DNA of 55,240 nucleotides from Deltaproteobacteria bacterium (GTDB lineage Bacteria; Desulfobacterota; Desulfobacteria; Desulfobacterales; SpSt-501): NCBI GenBank assembly GCA_016219005.1, contig JACRCN010000089.1, positions 1 to 55,240 of the forward strand, read 5' to 3'. Shown piece by piece: positions 1 to 7,998 of this stretch (position 1 is its first letter; each line of letters starts with the position of its first letter). The notes under the pieces were generated by a model. It saw only the letters and a program-made list of their open reading frames with translations, ran no database searches and was not told where the DNA came from. The position numbers and the translations under genes were made by a program.

Positions 1-12
1 CCCAGAAGAGGC

Positions 13-2340
13 ATGTACATCGACATCTCGAGGGAGCAGGAAGAGAAGCAGACTGCGGATGAAGCCATCCCACATCTTGAACAGTTCGACCTGATGTACC
101 GGTCCCTGTGCGCCATGCTGTACAATTACGTTCCGACTTCCGGGCATCCCGGCGGATCGATATCTTCCGGGCGCTTTGTATCCGGGATCGTTTTCAACAG
201 CCTGGACTATGACGTCGGCAACCCCGACCGCGGCGATGCCGACATCCTGTCATATGCCGCGGGTCACAAAACCCTCGGCCTTTACGCCATGTGGGCCCTG
301 CGCAACGAGGTGATGCGCATCGGCTGCCCCGAACTTCTGCCCAAGAACGAAAAGCACCAGCTGCGGCTGGAGGACATGCTCGGTTTTCGGCGGAATCCCC
401 TGGCGAACACCCCGCTTTTCCTGAAATACCGGGTCAAGCCCCTCGACGGCCATCCGACGCCGGCGACTCCATTCCTGCGCTTGTCCACCGGCGCGTCAGG
501 GGTCGGTGTTGCGGCCTCGCTGGGGCTCGCTCTCGGCGCCATGGATTATTACGGCAGCGGTGCGCCGCGAGTCCACATCGTCGAGGGGGAGGGTGGGATG
601 ACTCCCGGGCGGGTCGGCGAAGCCATGGCTGCAGCCGGAACGGCCTGCTTGAAAAACGCGATTCTGCATGTGGACTGGAATCAAGCATCGATTGATTCCA
701 ACCAAGTCTGCCGCGACGGGGAATCGCCCGGCGAATACGTCCAGTGGAATCCAATTGAATTTGCGCTTCTGCATGACTGGAATGTCATCTTTGTTCCGGA
801 TGGCATGGATTTTGAGCAGATCGCCGCCGCCCAGCGACGGGCGCTCAGCATGCAAACCGATCAGCCGACGGCAATTGTCTACCGCACCCGCAAGGGCTGG
901 CAGTACGGGGTCGCGGGGAAGGCATCTCATGGCGCCGGCCACGGCTTGTGCGCGGATGGGTTTTTCCAGGCCCTCAAGCCGTTTGTCGAGCACGCAGCCG
1001 CGGTGCTTCCCCGCTGCGAAAGCGCCAACCAGCGCTGCCAGGCCGGGAGAGAATCGGAAGTCCTCGAGGAATGCTTCTGGCAGGCATTGACGGTGATCCG
1101 AGGCGCCTTGGAAGGAAACCGTCCGATGGTGGATGCGTTGGCGCAGAAACTGCGCAAGGCGCGACACCGCCTGGACAGCCATATGCGCAAACCCCGACCG
1201 CAAGCTCCTGCGGTTCAGGCCGTGTTCGAACTGGCGGAAAAAACAGAAGGCCGCATCCCGGCCGAGTTGATGTTGACTCCCGGAAAGACGGCAACCCTGC
1301 GAGGCGAATTGGGCAGGACCCTTCAGTATTACAATCACGCGAGCAAAGGCGCCGTTCTAACGGCATCCGCCGATCTATATGCCTCCACGAGCGTCAACAC
1401 GATCGGGCAGGGATTCCCGGAGGGCTGGTACAACGCCGCCACGAACCCGGGGTCACGGATGCTTGTAACCGGCGGGATCTGCGAGGACGCCATGTGCGGC
1501 ATCCTGGCCGGTCTTTCAACCTACGGACGTCATCTGGGGGTCGGATCCTCCTACGGGGCTTTCATCGCCGCACTCGGACACGTTGCCGCCCGCTTGCACG
1601 CCATCGGCAATCAGGCCCGCCAGTCCATCGTTAAGGGATCCTACACGCCCTTCATCCTGATTTGCGCCCACGCGGGAGTCAAAACCGGCGAAGATGGCCC
1701 GACGCATGCCGACCCCCAGGCGCTGCAGCTTCTCCAGGGAAATTTCCCTCTCGGCACGATGATCACGCTCACCCCGTGGGATCCCCAGGAGATCTGGCCC
1801 CTCATGTCCACGGCTCTGGCGAAACGTCCGGCGGTGATTGCACCGTTTGTTACCCGGCCCTCGGAAAGAGTGATGGATCGGCAGGCGTGCGGCCTGCCAC
1901 CGGCCACGGCCGCGGTGACGGGTGTTTATCGCCTGTGCCGGGCGGAGGGAAAACGGGACGGCACGTTGGTGCTCCAGGGCAGTGACGTCGGCTACGCGTT
2001 TGTCGAGCAGACCCTGCCGCTCATGCGAAAAAAGGGGATCAATCTGGATGTCTTCTATGTGAGCAGTGCCGAACTCTTCGATCTCCTGCCCGCTGCGGAG
2101 AAAAATGCGATTTATCCGGAGACCGCCGCGCGGGAGGCGATGGGGATTACCGGATTCACGCTTCCCACGATGGAGCGCTGGGTTTGCTCCAGCCGTGGCC
2201 GGATGATGACGCTGCATCCTTTCCGGCAAGGGCACTACCTGGGCAGCGGTTCAGCCGACAAGGTGTTGGAAGAGGCCGGCCTGGACGGAGAAAGCCAGTT
2301 CAAAGCCATTCTCCGGTACGTGGAGAAAGCACCTCAATAA
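13..2340 (+). CDS. Transketolase-family thiamine diphosphate enzyme
   Basis: Predicted cytosolic ThDP-dependent transketolase-type enzyme moving two-carbon ketol units in the pentose phosphate pathway. Seen: SGHPGGS near residues 43-49, a glycine-rich stretch STGASGVGVA near 158-167, GEGG followed by DWNQASID (about 192-228) in the place of the usual GDG-to-N cofactor motif, and KTGEDGPTHADPQ near 557-569, typical of the pyrimidine-binding domain. At 775 residues it is about 100 longer than a classical transketolase, with extra sequence around residues 340-410. The reading frame stays open to the left edge, and the AGAGG upstream is only 1 nt from the ATG, so the true start may lie outside the window. 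Substrate is not certain; an AceE-like or other divergent ketolase role is possible. Confidence 0.82.
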   Translation: MYIDISREQEEKQTADEAIPHLEQFDLMYRSLCAMLYNYVPTSGHPGGSISSGRFVSGIVFNSLDYDVGNPDRGDADILSYAAGHKTLGLYAMWALRNEVMRIGCPELLPKNEKHQLRLEDMLGFRRNPLANTPLFLKYRVKPLDGHPTPATPFLRLSTGASGVGVAASLGLALGAMDYYGSGAPRVHIVEGEGGMTPGRVGEAMAAAGTACLKNAILHVDWNQASIDSNQVCRDGESPGEYVQWNPIEFALLHDWNVIFVPDGMDFEQIAAAQRRALSMQTDQPTAIVYRTRKGWQYGVAGKASHGAGHGLCADGFFQALKPFVEHAAAVLPRCESANQRCQAGRESEVLEECFWQALTVIRGALEGNRPMVDALAQKLRKARHRLDSHMRKPRPQAPAVQAVFELAEKTEGRIPAELMLTPGKTATLRGELGRTLQYYNHASKGAVLTASADLYASTSVNTIGQGFPEGWYNAATNPGSRMLVTGGICEDAMCGILAGLSTYGRHLGVGSSYGAFIAALGHVAARLHAIGNQARQSIVKGSYTPFILICAHAGVKTGEDGPTHADPQALQLLQGNFPLGTMITLTPWDPQEIWPLMSTALAKRPAVIAPFVTRPSERVMDRQACGLPPATAAVTGVYRLCRAEGKRDGTLVLQGSDVGYAFVEQTLPLMRKKGINLDVFYVSSAELFDLLPAAEKNAIYPETAAREAMGITGFTLPTMERWVCSSRGRMMTLHPFRQGHYLGSGSADKVLEEAGLDGESQFKAILRYVEKAPQ

Positions 2341-2513
2341 GCCCGGGAGACAAACGCCCGCTGCCGCGATGACCTTCAGGGCATCCTTCCGCGTTCATGG
2401 GTGCCTGGGCACTGGTTTTTCGAGGAGCCGGTCCGGGTTAAACGACCCGGAAGCGCAGGCGCTCTAAAATAATGAACCCATGGTGCAGAATTCAAGCATG
2501 GTGAGGAGGGGCT

Positions 2514-3257
2514 ATGAACAAACCGCTGAGTAATAAAGCCGCATTGGTAACGGGTGGATCGCGCGGCATCGGTGCCGCGATTGTTCGGCGCCTGGCGCAA
2601 GAGGGCGCGCACGTGGCCTTCACCTACAGCCGGTCCGAAAAGGTTGCGACAGCGCTGGTGAAGGAGATTTCCGGCCGCGGCGTGAAAGCAAAAGCCTACC
2701 GGGCGGATGCCGGCGCACCCCGATCATTGCCGCGGTTGATCGGCAGAATCCTCAAGGACTTCGGCGGACTGAATATCCTGGTGAACAACGCGGGGGTGTT
2801 TCTTTCGGGAAAGATCGGCGAAATCAAAAGCGGTGACTATGAGCGGCTCATGCGAATCAACGTGGACGCGGTTTTTGCACTGACCAACGCGGCGGTCAAA
2901 GTGATGAAACGCGGCGCTCGCATCATCAACATCAGCAGCGTGCTGGGCGAGCGCGCCTCCGGCCCGGACATGGGCGTCTATAACGCTTCCAAGTTCGCCG
3001 TGACCGGTTTTAGCCGCAGTTGGGCCAAGGACCTGGGCACGAAAGGCATACTGGTCAACGCCGTTCAGCCCGGACCGATCCATACCGAGATGAACCCGGA
3101 GACCGGAGAACACGCGGCGTACATGAAGGGCCTGACGGCGCTGGGCCGCTACGGCCGGCCGGAAGAAATTGCGGGTGCGGTTGCTTTCCTGGCCGGGCCG
3201 GACGCGACGTACATCACCGGCGCGGTGCTCAACGTTGACGGAGGCTGGAATGCATGA
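2514..3257 (+). CDS. SDR-family oxidoreductase (FabG-like)
   Basis: A 247-residue classical short-chain dehydrogenase/reductase, probably NADP(H)-dependent and cytosolic. Seen: the cofactor loop TGGSRGIG at residues 13-20, NNAG at 91-94, catalytic Ser around 141-142 with Y156 and K160 (YNASK), and the C-terminal pattern ITGAVLNVDGG that is common in FabG-type 3-oxoacyl reductases. A strong Shine-Dalgarno GAGGAGGGG lies just before the ATG. It follows the transketolase gene by 173 bp on the same strand. The substrate cannot be read from the sequence: FabG-like paralogues outside a fatty-acid cluster act on many ketones and alcohols, and no other fat genes are nearby. Confidence 0.88.
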   Translation: MNKPLSNKAALVTGGSRGIGAAIVRRLAQEGAHVAFTYSRSEKVATALVKEISGRGVKAKAYRADAGAPRSLPRLIGRILKDFGGLNILVNNAGVFLSGKIGEIKSGDYERLMRINVDAVFALTNAAVKVMKRGARIINISSVLGERASGPDMGVYNASKFAVTGFSRSWAKDLGTKGILVNAVQPGPIHTEMNPETGEHAAYMKGLTALGRYGRPEEIAGAVAFLAGPDATYITGAVLNVDGGWNA

Positions 3258-3302
3258 TGCGCCGTCCGCAACACATTCCGGCAACGGACTGAACCACAGT
3301 TA

Positions 3303-3445
3303 AGAAGCTATCCCCGAAATGCATCTGACAATCGATGGCGGCGTTGCACGCCACTGAAAAATACCCACAACCCGCCGCGGCTGCGCTTTTTCATCATAGT
3401 GCGCCTGGCCCTCGGCCGTGATCTGCTATTTTTGAGATGACTTCT
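3303..3445. repeat. MITE-like intergenic repeat, copy 1
   Basis: About 143 bp between two convergent genes. It matches a second copy at 38184-38328 along its whole length with about one single-base indel. The left end AGAAGCTATC and the right end GATGACTTCT form an imperfect terminal inverted repeat. No reading frame of note lies inside. Shape and position suggest a small non-autonomous mobile element or REP-type repeat; this is inference. Confidence 0.7.
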
Positions 3446-3459
3446 AAATTCTATTTCCT

Positions 3460-4038
3460 TCACGTCGTAGCAATTTTTTCTCCCAGCGCATACGCCTGTT
3501 TCATGACGGGCTTGTTTCTGCTGATTTCACCCGCTTTCCACGCGCTGCCGTAGACCGTGCCCACCACTTCGGCACCGAGGTAATTAAACGCATCCTGGAA
3601 CGTTCTGAGGGCGTTCACCGCACCCGAACTGAAAGGGTCCGCATCGGCATAGGTGAGAACGATGCCGAATTTCTTCTCCGCCAGAACCTTGTAATTCTCG
3701 TCGGCACCGAATGCATACCAGCGGTCCATGAACAGCTTGGTCTGGGCCGAGACCGTGAACCAGTAGATGGGGCTGGCGATGACGATGGCGTCGGCGGCGC
3801 GCATCTTCGGGTAGAGCTTGTGCATGTCGTCGCGGATGACGCAACCGCTGCCGCGCTTCTTGCGGCAGCCGTCACAGGCGCTACAGGGCTTGATGTTCAT
3901 GCCATGGAGGAAAAACAATTGCACCCTGGCCCCGGCGTCTTTGGCGCCGGAGGCAACCTGTTTCGCCAGGATGGAGCTGTTGCCTCGCTTGCGCGGGCTG
4001 CCGACGACGATCATGATGTCCTTCTGAGTCTTGGCCAT
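3460..4038 (-). CDS. Iron-sulfur flavoprotein / NADPH-dependent FMN reductase family
   Basis: A 192-residue flavodoxin-fold protein likely to bind FMN and carry electrons or reduce quinones or other acceptors in the cytosol. Seen: the phosphate-binding loop GSPRKRGNSS at residues 13-22, and a cysteine cluster C52-x2-C55-x2-C58-x7-C66 matching the compact four-cysteine pattern of archaeal and bacterial iron-sulfur flavoproteins that hold a 4Fe-4S cluster. SPIYWFTVSAQTKLFMDR is typical of the NADPH_FMN_red family. AAAGGAC precedes the ATG. It lies 40 bp downstream of lhgO on the same strand and is probably co-transcribed with it; it could accept electrons from flavin chemistry nearby, but its partner is unknown. 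Confidence 0.85.
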   Translation of the reverse strand: MAKTQKDIMIVVGSPRKRGNSSILAKQVASGAKDAGARVQLFFLHGMNIKPCSACDGCRKKRGSGCVIRDDMHKLYPKMRAADAIVIASPIYWFTVSAQTKLFMDRWYAFGADENYKVLAEKKFGIVLTYADADPFSSGAVNALRTFQDAFNYLGAEVVGTVYGSAWKAGEISRNKPVMKQAYALGEKIATT

Positions 4039-4078
4039 TACGTTTAATGTCCTTTCGGAGTGGATGAGTTCGAAATCC

Positions 4079-5278
4079 TCAATTGATTTTCATCCGCGAC
4101 GCGGATGAATCGACGATGTGGCGGGCAAAACTGAAAGCGGAGGTAAACGCCGGCGAGACGGCGTTCAGCACGTGGGTCGAGTTCTCGGCATGCTCCAGCA
4201 GGAAGTCCATGACGAGTTCGTTGGTCTCGGTGTTGAGCAGTTGCGCGCGGATCCCGGGCTGGGTGTAATCGCCGAACTGGCCCGCATCCAAATGCTTCAG
4301 AAGCGCTTGCGCCTGGGAGATGAAAAAGCGCCGGTTGTACTTGCGCATCTCCTCGAAGGCGAGTTGGCGGAAGTTGAAGTGGTTGAACAAAAACAGGCGC
4401 GCCTCCTGCGCGATGATCTCACCAAACTCCCGCCAATCGAATCGACTCGCGAAGTCGTAATTCTCGCGCCAAAACGCCGGTATGGCGGTGGGGCCGATCT
4501 TGACGTGGCCGTCCACCGTCTTGGTGAGGTGCACGCCCAGGAACGGGTTGCGCAGGTTCGGCACGGGGTAGACGTGCCGCCGGAGCAGGCTGTCGTGGTT
4601 GTAACGCAAGTAGATGCCCTTGAACGGGATCATCGTGAAGGAGGTTCCGGCGCCGAAAGCCCGGGCAACCCGGTCGGCGTAGAGCCCGGCGGCATTGAAA
4701 AGATAACGGTAGCCGATCCTTTCGCGGTCGGTTTGAACGCTGCCGGGGCCGCCGCCGATAAACCGTCGTCCGAAAAGAATCTCGACGTTCGCAGGAAAAT
4801 CGGCTGCGAGGTGCCGGCAGACGCGTCGTGGGTCGACACTGGACGTGGTGGGCGAGAACAGGGCTTTTTCCACCGTTCGGGCGTTGGGCTCGATGTCGTT
4901 TAGTTCCTGGGAATCGATTAATTGCAGGTCGACGCCGTTGCGCTCGCCCCGGCGCTTCAACTCGCGGATACCCTCAATCTCGGCTTCGCTCGCGGCCACC
5001 ACGACCTTACCGCAGCGGTTGATGGGCAACCCGTGCTCCAGGCAGTAGTCCGTCAGCAGCCGGTTGCCCGTGAGCGTGAAGCGGGCCTTCAGGCTGTCGG
5101 CGGAGTAGTAGAACCCGGCGTGCAGCACGCCACTGTTGCGGCCGCTGGCATGAAAGGCCGGCTCCGCCTCCTTTTCCAAGACTACCACCCTGGCGCCGGG
5201 AAAGCGGTGAACCAGCTCGCGCGTGATGCTCAGGCCAATGATTCCGGCGCCGACGATGATAAAATCAGTTTCACGCAT
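4079..5278 (-). CDS. lhgO: L-2-hydroxyglutarate oxidase
   Basis: FAD-dependent oxidase or dehydrogenase converting L-2-hydroxyglutarate to 2-oxoglutarate and passing electrons to the quinone pool; a metabolite-repair and lysine-catabolism enzyme at the membrane. Seen: the dinucleotide-binding motif GAGIIG at residues 10-15 followed by an acidic strand end (VVVLEKE), HASGRNSGVLHAGFYY, which is characteristic of LhgO/L2HGDH, and KIGPTAIPAF in the C-terminal half. The 399-residue length fits the family (about 400-420). AGGAG lies about 9 nt before the ATG. The flavoprotein gene follows downstream. Related DAO-family enzymes such as glycerol-3-phosphate dehydrogenase are less likely given the HAGFYY signature. 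Confidence 0.88.
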   Translation of the reverse strand: MRETDFIIVGAGIIGLSITRELVHRFPGARVVVLEKEAEPAFHASGRNSGVLHAGFYYSADSLKARFTLTGNRLLTDYCLEHGLPINRCGKVVVAASEAEIEGIRELKRRGERNGVDLQLIDSQELNDIEPNARTVEKALFSPTTSSVDPRRVCRHLAADFPANVEILFGRRFIGGGPGSVQTDRERIGYRYLFNAAGLYADRVARAFGAGTSFTMIPFKGIYLRYNHDSLLRRHVYPVPNLRNPFLGVHLTKTVDGHVKIGPTAIPAFWRENYDFASRFDWREFGEIIAQEARLFLFNHFNFRQLAFEEMRKYNRRFFISQAQALLKHLDAGQFGDYTQPGIRAQLLNTETNELVMDFLLEHAENSTHVLNAVSPAFTSAFSFARHIVDSSASRMKIN

Positions 5279-5488
5279 TACCTAAGCTCCTGGCTGCAAT
5301 GCATTTAATTTATGATCAAAACCATCCGAATCCCACTTTCATCAAAGCCACCATATTATGACTATCACAACCCTGCGTCAATGTGAACCCCTCGGGTGTT
5401 CAAGATCTGTTGAAAAGTGCCGATACAATAGAAGGACGGAGAACTCCTCCGACGATTTCATTACAATTTCATCGGGTCTGAATGGGCC

Positions 5489-7057
5489 ATGTCTGAAAAC
5501 GCAAACGTCACCGTTGACCCGCCCGAGCCCGAAGGCTTTCAAAGCCTGGAGGCGGACGACATGAAAGCGATGGGCCTCGATTCACCCGGGCCACCGGACG
5601 AGTCGATCGTCGCTCAAGCCCTCGCCGGCGATCAGCCGATGGCGGAAGCGGCGGTCGATGAGGTGCGCGAGCTTCCCGGGGCTCCGGGCGGTGCCGCAGA
5701 AATGGCCGCGCAAGAGGCAACGGCCGTCACCGAGGACACCTCGCACCCGGAGGGCGAAACACCCGGGTTGAAAGGCCCCTGCCTGGTCTTGAAGGAGATC
5801 GATAAGACCGAAACCCAACCGGCAAAGAGCAGGGCCTTAAAACGCCGGCGCGTGGTTCAAGTTATTTGCGCCCTCGTTCTGGTTCTCGCTCTCGCGGGCA
5901 ACGTTTGGGTATACTTACATCGTCCGCACCTGTTCGGCTTGCCAAATGGGAGCCGGCTTTCCACGGCAGAACCCGAAAGCGTCCAGGCTCCGGTCGATCG
6001 CGCGACCCGGTCCCCAGCGTCTGTGACGGCGCCCGGCGTGAGCTGGGAAAGCCGGCTTCAAAAGGTCGACATCCTGCGGCAGGTCTTGCTGGCGAAACGG
6101 GGGGAGATTGTCCGGCTCCGGCAGAGCTACCAGTACGGTGTTCTCGAGCTCGAGGAGGAAGTCGCCCGGTTCATTAAACGCACGGGCGTGAATGGCCTCG
6201 CCCAGGCATTAAAGGAGAAGCAGGTTGAATTCAACCTAGATAGCATCCAGCGCCGCCAGGCATACGCCGACGGACTTGGTAAGCCCTTGCGCTGGATCGA
6301 TGCCGCCGGCGAGAAGCTCCTGTATCTGCAGCGCCGGGCCCTCTACGACCTCCAGGTGCGACAGGCCGCCTCCGGTGTCGACATGGATGCCCACCTGCGC
6401 GAGATCGACGCTGCGCTCGCCAACGCCCAGCCGACCACCGAGAATTTAGCCGTGCACACGGCTGTGGCCCTTCAGCCCCTGGAGGCGATCTGGAATCGGC
6501 TGGTCGCACAGAGCCGGCTGGTGGTGCTCACGGGTGCGGAGAGCCGCAACCAGGAAATCGTCGACGAGATTTGCTCCGGTAATATGGGCCGGGTCGCCGA
6601 GCTTTCCGTTTTGACGCTCAGGTCCGCCCGCTGTCTGGCGGAGTCGCAGGCGATGGAGCTTTTCTTGAACCGTTTGACCGACATGCCCGCCGCCGCAGCG
6701 CAAAAGCTGGTCGAGTGGCCCGGAAACTGGATCTGCCTGAACGGCTTCACCCGGCTTGCGCCGGAGGCGGCACAGCATCTGTTTGCATGGCAGGGCGATT
6801 GGATATCGCTGAACGGTATCGGCGAGCTGACGGCCGACGCCGCGCGTTACCTGCCCGCCTGGAGAGGCAGAAAGCTTGAGCTCATGAGTCTGCGAAAAAC
6901 CAACGGCAGCGAATACCTGTCGCAGTGGGAGGCGTCCGGCGGCAAGCTCTTCGTCGCAGCCGGCATTCGGCAGGAAATCGCCGCCGGACGGCAGTCGACC
7001 CGCCCGAAAATACCGCTGCGAAAGGGAGGGCCATGGACGCCGGATGCGCCACACTAA
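5489..7057 (+). CDS. Bitopic membrane protein with leucine-rich-like repeats, function unknown
   Basis: I do not recognise this 522-residue protein. Seen: an acidic, proline- and alanine-rich N-terminal 110 residues that look disordered; a basic patch (KRRRVV) followed by one membrane helix at about residues 122-143, implying a cytoplasmic N-terminus and a periplasmic rest; a helical, charged middle (about 175-360) likely to form coiled coil; then near 395-475 three consecutive repeats of about 24 residues with the pattern L..aA..L..W.G.WI.LNG, resembling leucine-rich-like repeats seen in Planctomycetes and Verrucomicrobia proteins. The C-terminus overlaps the next gene by 25 bp, so the two are translated together. 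A scaffold or envelope role is a guess. Confidence 0.72.
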   Translation: MSENANVTVDPPEPEGFQSLEADDMKAMGLDSPGPPDESIVAQALAGDQPMAEAAVDEVRELPGAPGGAAEMAAQEATAVTEDTSHPEGETPGLKGPCLVLKEIDKTETQPAKSRALKRRRVVQVICALVLVLALAGNVWVYLHRPHLFGLPNGSRLSTAEPESVQAPVDRATRSPASVTAPGVSWESRLQKVDILRQVLLAKRGEIVRLRQSYQYGVLELEEEVARFIKRTGVNGLAQALKEKQVEFNLDSIQRRQAYADGLGKPLRWIDAAGEKLLYLQRRALYDLQVRQAASGVDMDAHLREIDAALANAQPTTENLAVHTAVALQPLEAIWNRLVAQSRLVVLTGAESRNQEIVDEICSGNMGRVAELSVLTLRSARCLAESQAMELFLNRLTDMPAAAAQKLVEWPGNWICLNGFTRLAPEAAQHLFAWQGDWISLNGIGELTADAARYLPAWRGRKLELMSLRKTNGSEYLSQWEASGGKLFVAAGIRQEIAAGRQSTRPKIPLRKGGPWTPDAPH

Positions 7058-7614
7058 GAAGGCAGGCCGCCATGGCCGTCGTTCTCGTGGCATGCCTGTT
7101 CGGCAGCGCCCTGGCGGATGATGCGGGCAAGACCGCGACTCTGAACCGCGCGCTGGCTGACATAGCGGAACTCGGGCGGATCTTTAACCAGCGGATCGAA
7201 GAGACCTGCGCCCTTCTGGACCGTCTGAAGGAACAACGCGAACAGCTCAAGAATGAGATCCACCAGGAGCGGGGGCGCCACGACATTACCTCTTTCCAGC
7301 AGGCGGTTCAAATCGACCGCATCGATTATAACCTGAGGCTGATACAACAACTCACCGCCTATATCGAGCGGCTGAACGGGAGTGTGGAATATTTCCGGGG
7401 AGCCAATCAACTCCTTAATTTCTATGCCCGCCAAGCACGAGACGATCTGCGCATGCTCAAAACCCTGCGGGATGCGGACATCTCCGGTTTGATGAACAAG
7501 ATCGCCGCCGCTAAGAACGAATTCGAGATAGTCTTGAACAAGCCTCTCTTCGTTGCCTCCGAACCATACCCTCGCACCACAGAGATGATCTGGAACGATA
7601 TCGTCAGGAAATGA
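7033..7614 (+). CDS. Secreted coiled-coil protein, function unknown
   Basis: A 193-residue unrecognised protein. The ATG at 7033 is chosen because GGGAGG sits about 5 nt before it; longer in-frame starts run deep into the upstream gene. Seen: a signal peptide with basic N-region, hydrophobic core AVVLVACLFG and an AxA-type cleavage site (SALA before DDAGK), then a mature domain of about 160 residues dominated by charged heptad-like helices (for example DRLKEQREQLKNEIHQE), with no cysteines. It should be periplasmic. Its start lies inside the end of the membrane protein gene upstream, so the two products probably meet in the periplasm, where both have helical segments. It ends 3 bp from a convergent gene. 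Confidence 0.72.
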   Translation: MDAGCATLRRQAAMAVVLVACLFGSALADDAGKTATLNRALADIAELGRIFNQRIEETCALLDRLKEQREQLKNEIHQERGRHDITSFQQAVQIDRIDYNLRLIQQLTAYIERLNGSVEYFRGANQLLNFYARQARDDLRMLKTLRDADISGLMNKIAAAKNEFEIVLNKPLFVASEPYPRTTEMIWNDIVRK

Positions 7615-7617
7615 GCA

Positions 7618-7974
7618 TCAGATAAGCTTCTGATCCATGAGGAACTGCATCGACCGTTGGCCGATGGTGGTCACGGCGCTGATAGCTTGGGTGATGTGGT
7701 AGGAAGCCTCGGACAGCACGCCGGAATTCATCATGATGAAGGCCGTGTTGAGGCTCTTGTCGACGGCCGTCCACATATCGGCCGGCGTCATTTTTTTGGC
7801 CAGACTGATCTCGCTGGTGATCATCCCCAGAAACGCCCGGAGGAAGCGCTCCGCGCAGTGCTTTTCGGGTTCGGGCAGTCCGTTGTAGATCTCCATTAAC
7901 TGGGTGGCCATGATCAGCGCGGATTTGGCCTTTTCACTTTGAGAAAACGCGAGGATGGCTTGTCGAGTGTCCAT
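7618..7974 (-). CDS. Small conserved-looking protein of unknown function
   Basis: A 118-residue soluble, mostly helical protein that I do not recognise. It has no signal peptide, no cysteines and no obvious metal or nucleotide motif. It contains evenly spaced hydrophobic residues typical of a helical bundle (residues 15-35, 45-60, 75-110). It lies 24 bp downstream of larB on the same strand and is probably the last gene of the guaA-larB transcription unit, converging with the secreted coiled-coil gene. Codon use resembles its neighbours, so it is likely a real gene; nothing links it firmly to nickel-pincer cofactor synthesis. Confidence 0.65.
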   Translation of the reverse strand: MDTRQAILAFSQSEKAKSALIMATQLMEIYNGLPEPEKHCAERFLRAFLGMITSEISLAKKMTPADMWTAVDKSLNTAFIMMNSGVLSEASYHITQAISAVTTIGQRSMQFLMDQKLI

Positions 7975-7998
7975 GATAAGTCCTTGGGAAGCGGTGTT

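Noticed and set aside
496-1338. 280-codon minus-strand frame inside the transketolase gene
   Set aside because: Shadow frame; the plus strand carries the ThDP enzyme motifs and the minus translation has none.
2341-2513. CCGGGT/ACCCGG and AGCGC/GCGCT inverted repeats ahead of the SDR gene as operator or terminator
   Set aside because: Short stems without T-run or well-spaced promoter boxes; such repeats are frequent in GC-rich DNA.
5279-5488. Promoter for the membrane-protein gene (TACAAT at 5424-5429)
   Set aside because: The only upstream -35-like hexamer is weak and 19 nt away, so I do not list it as a feature.
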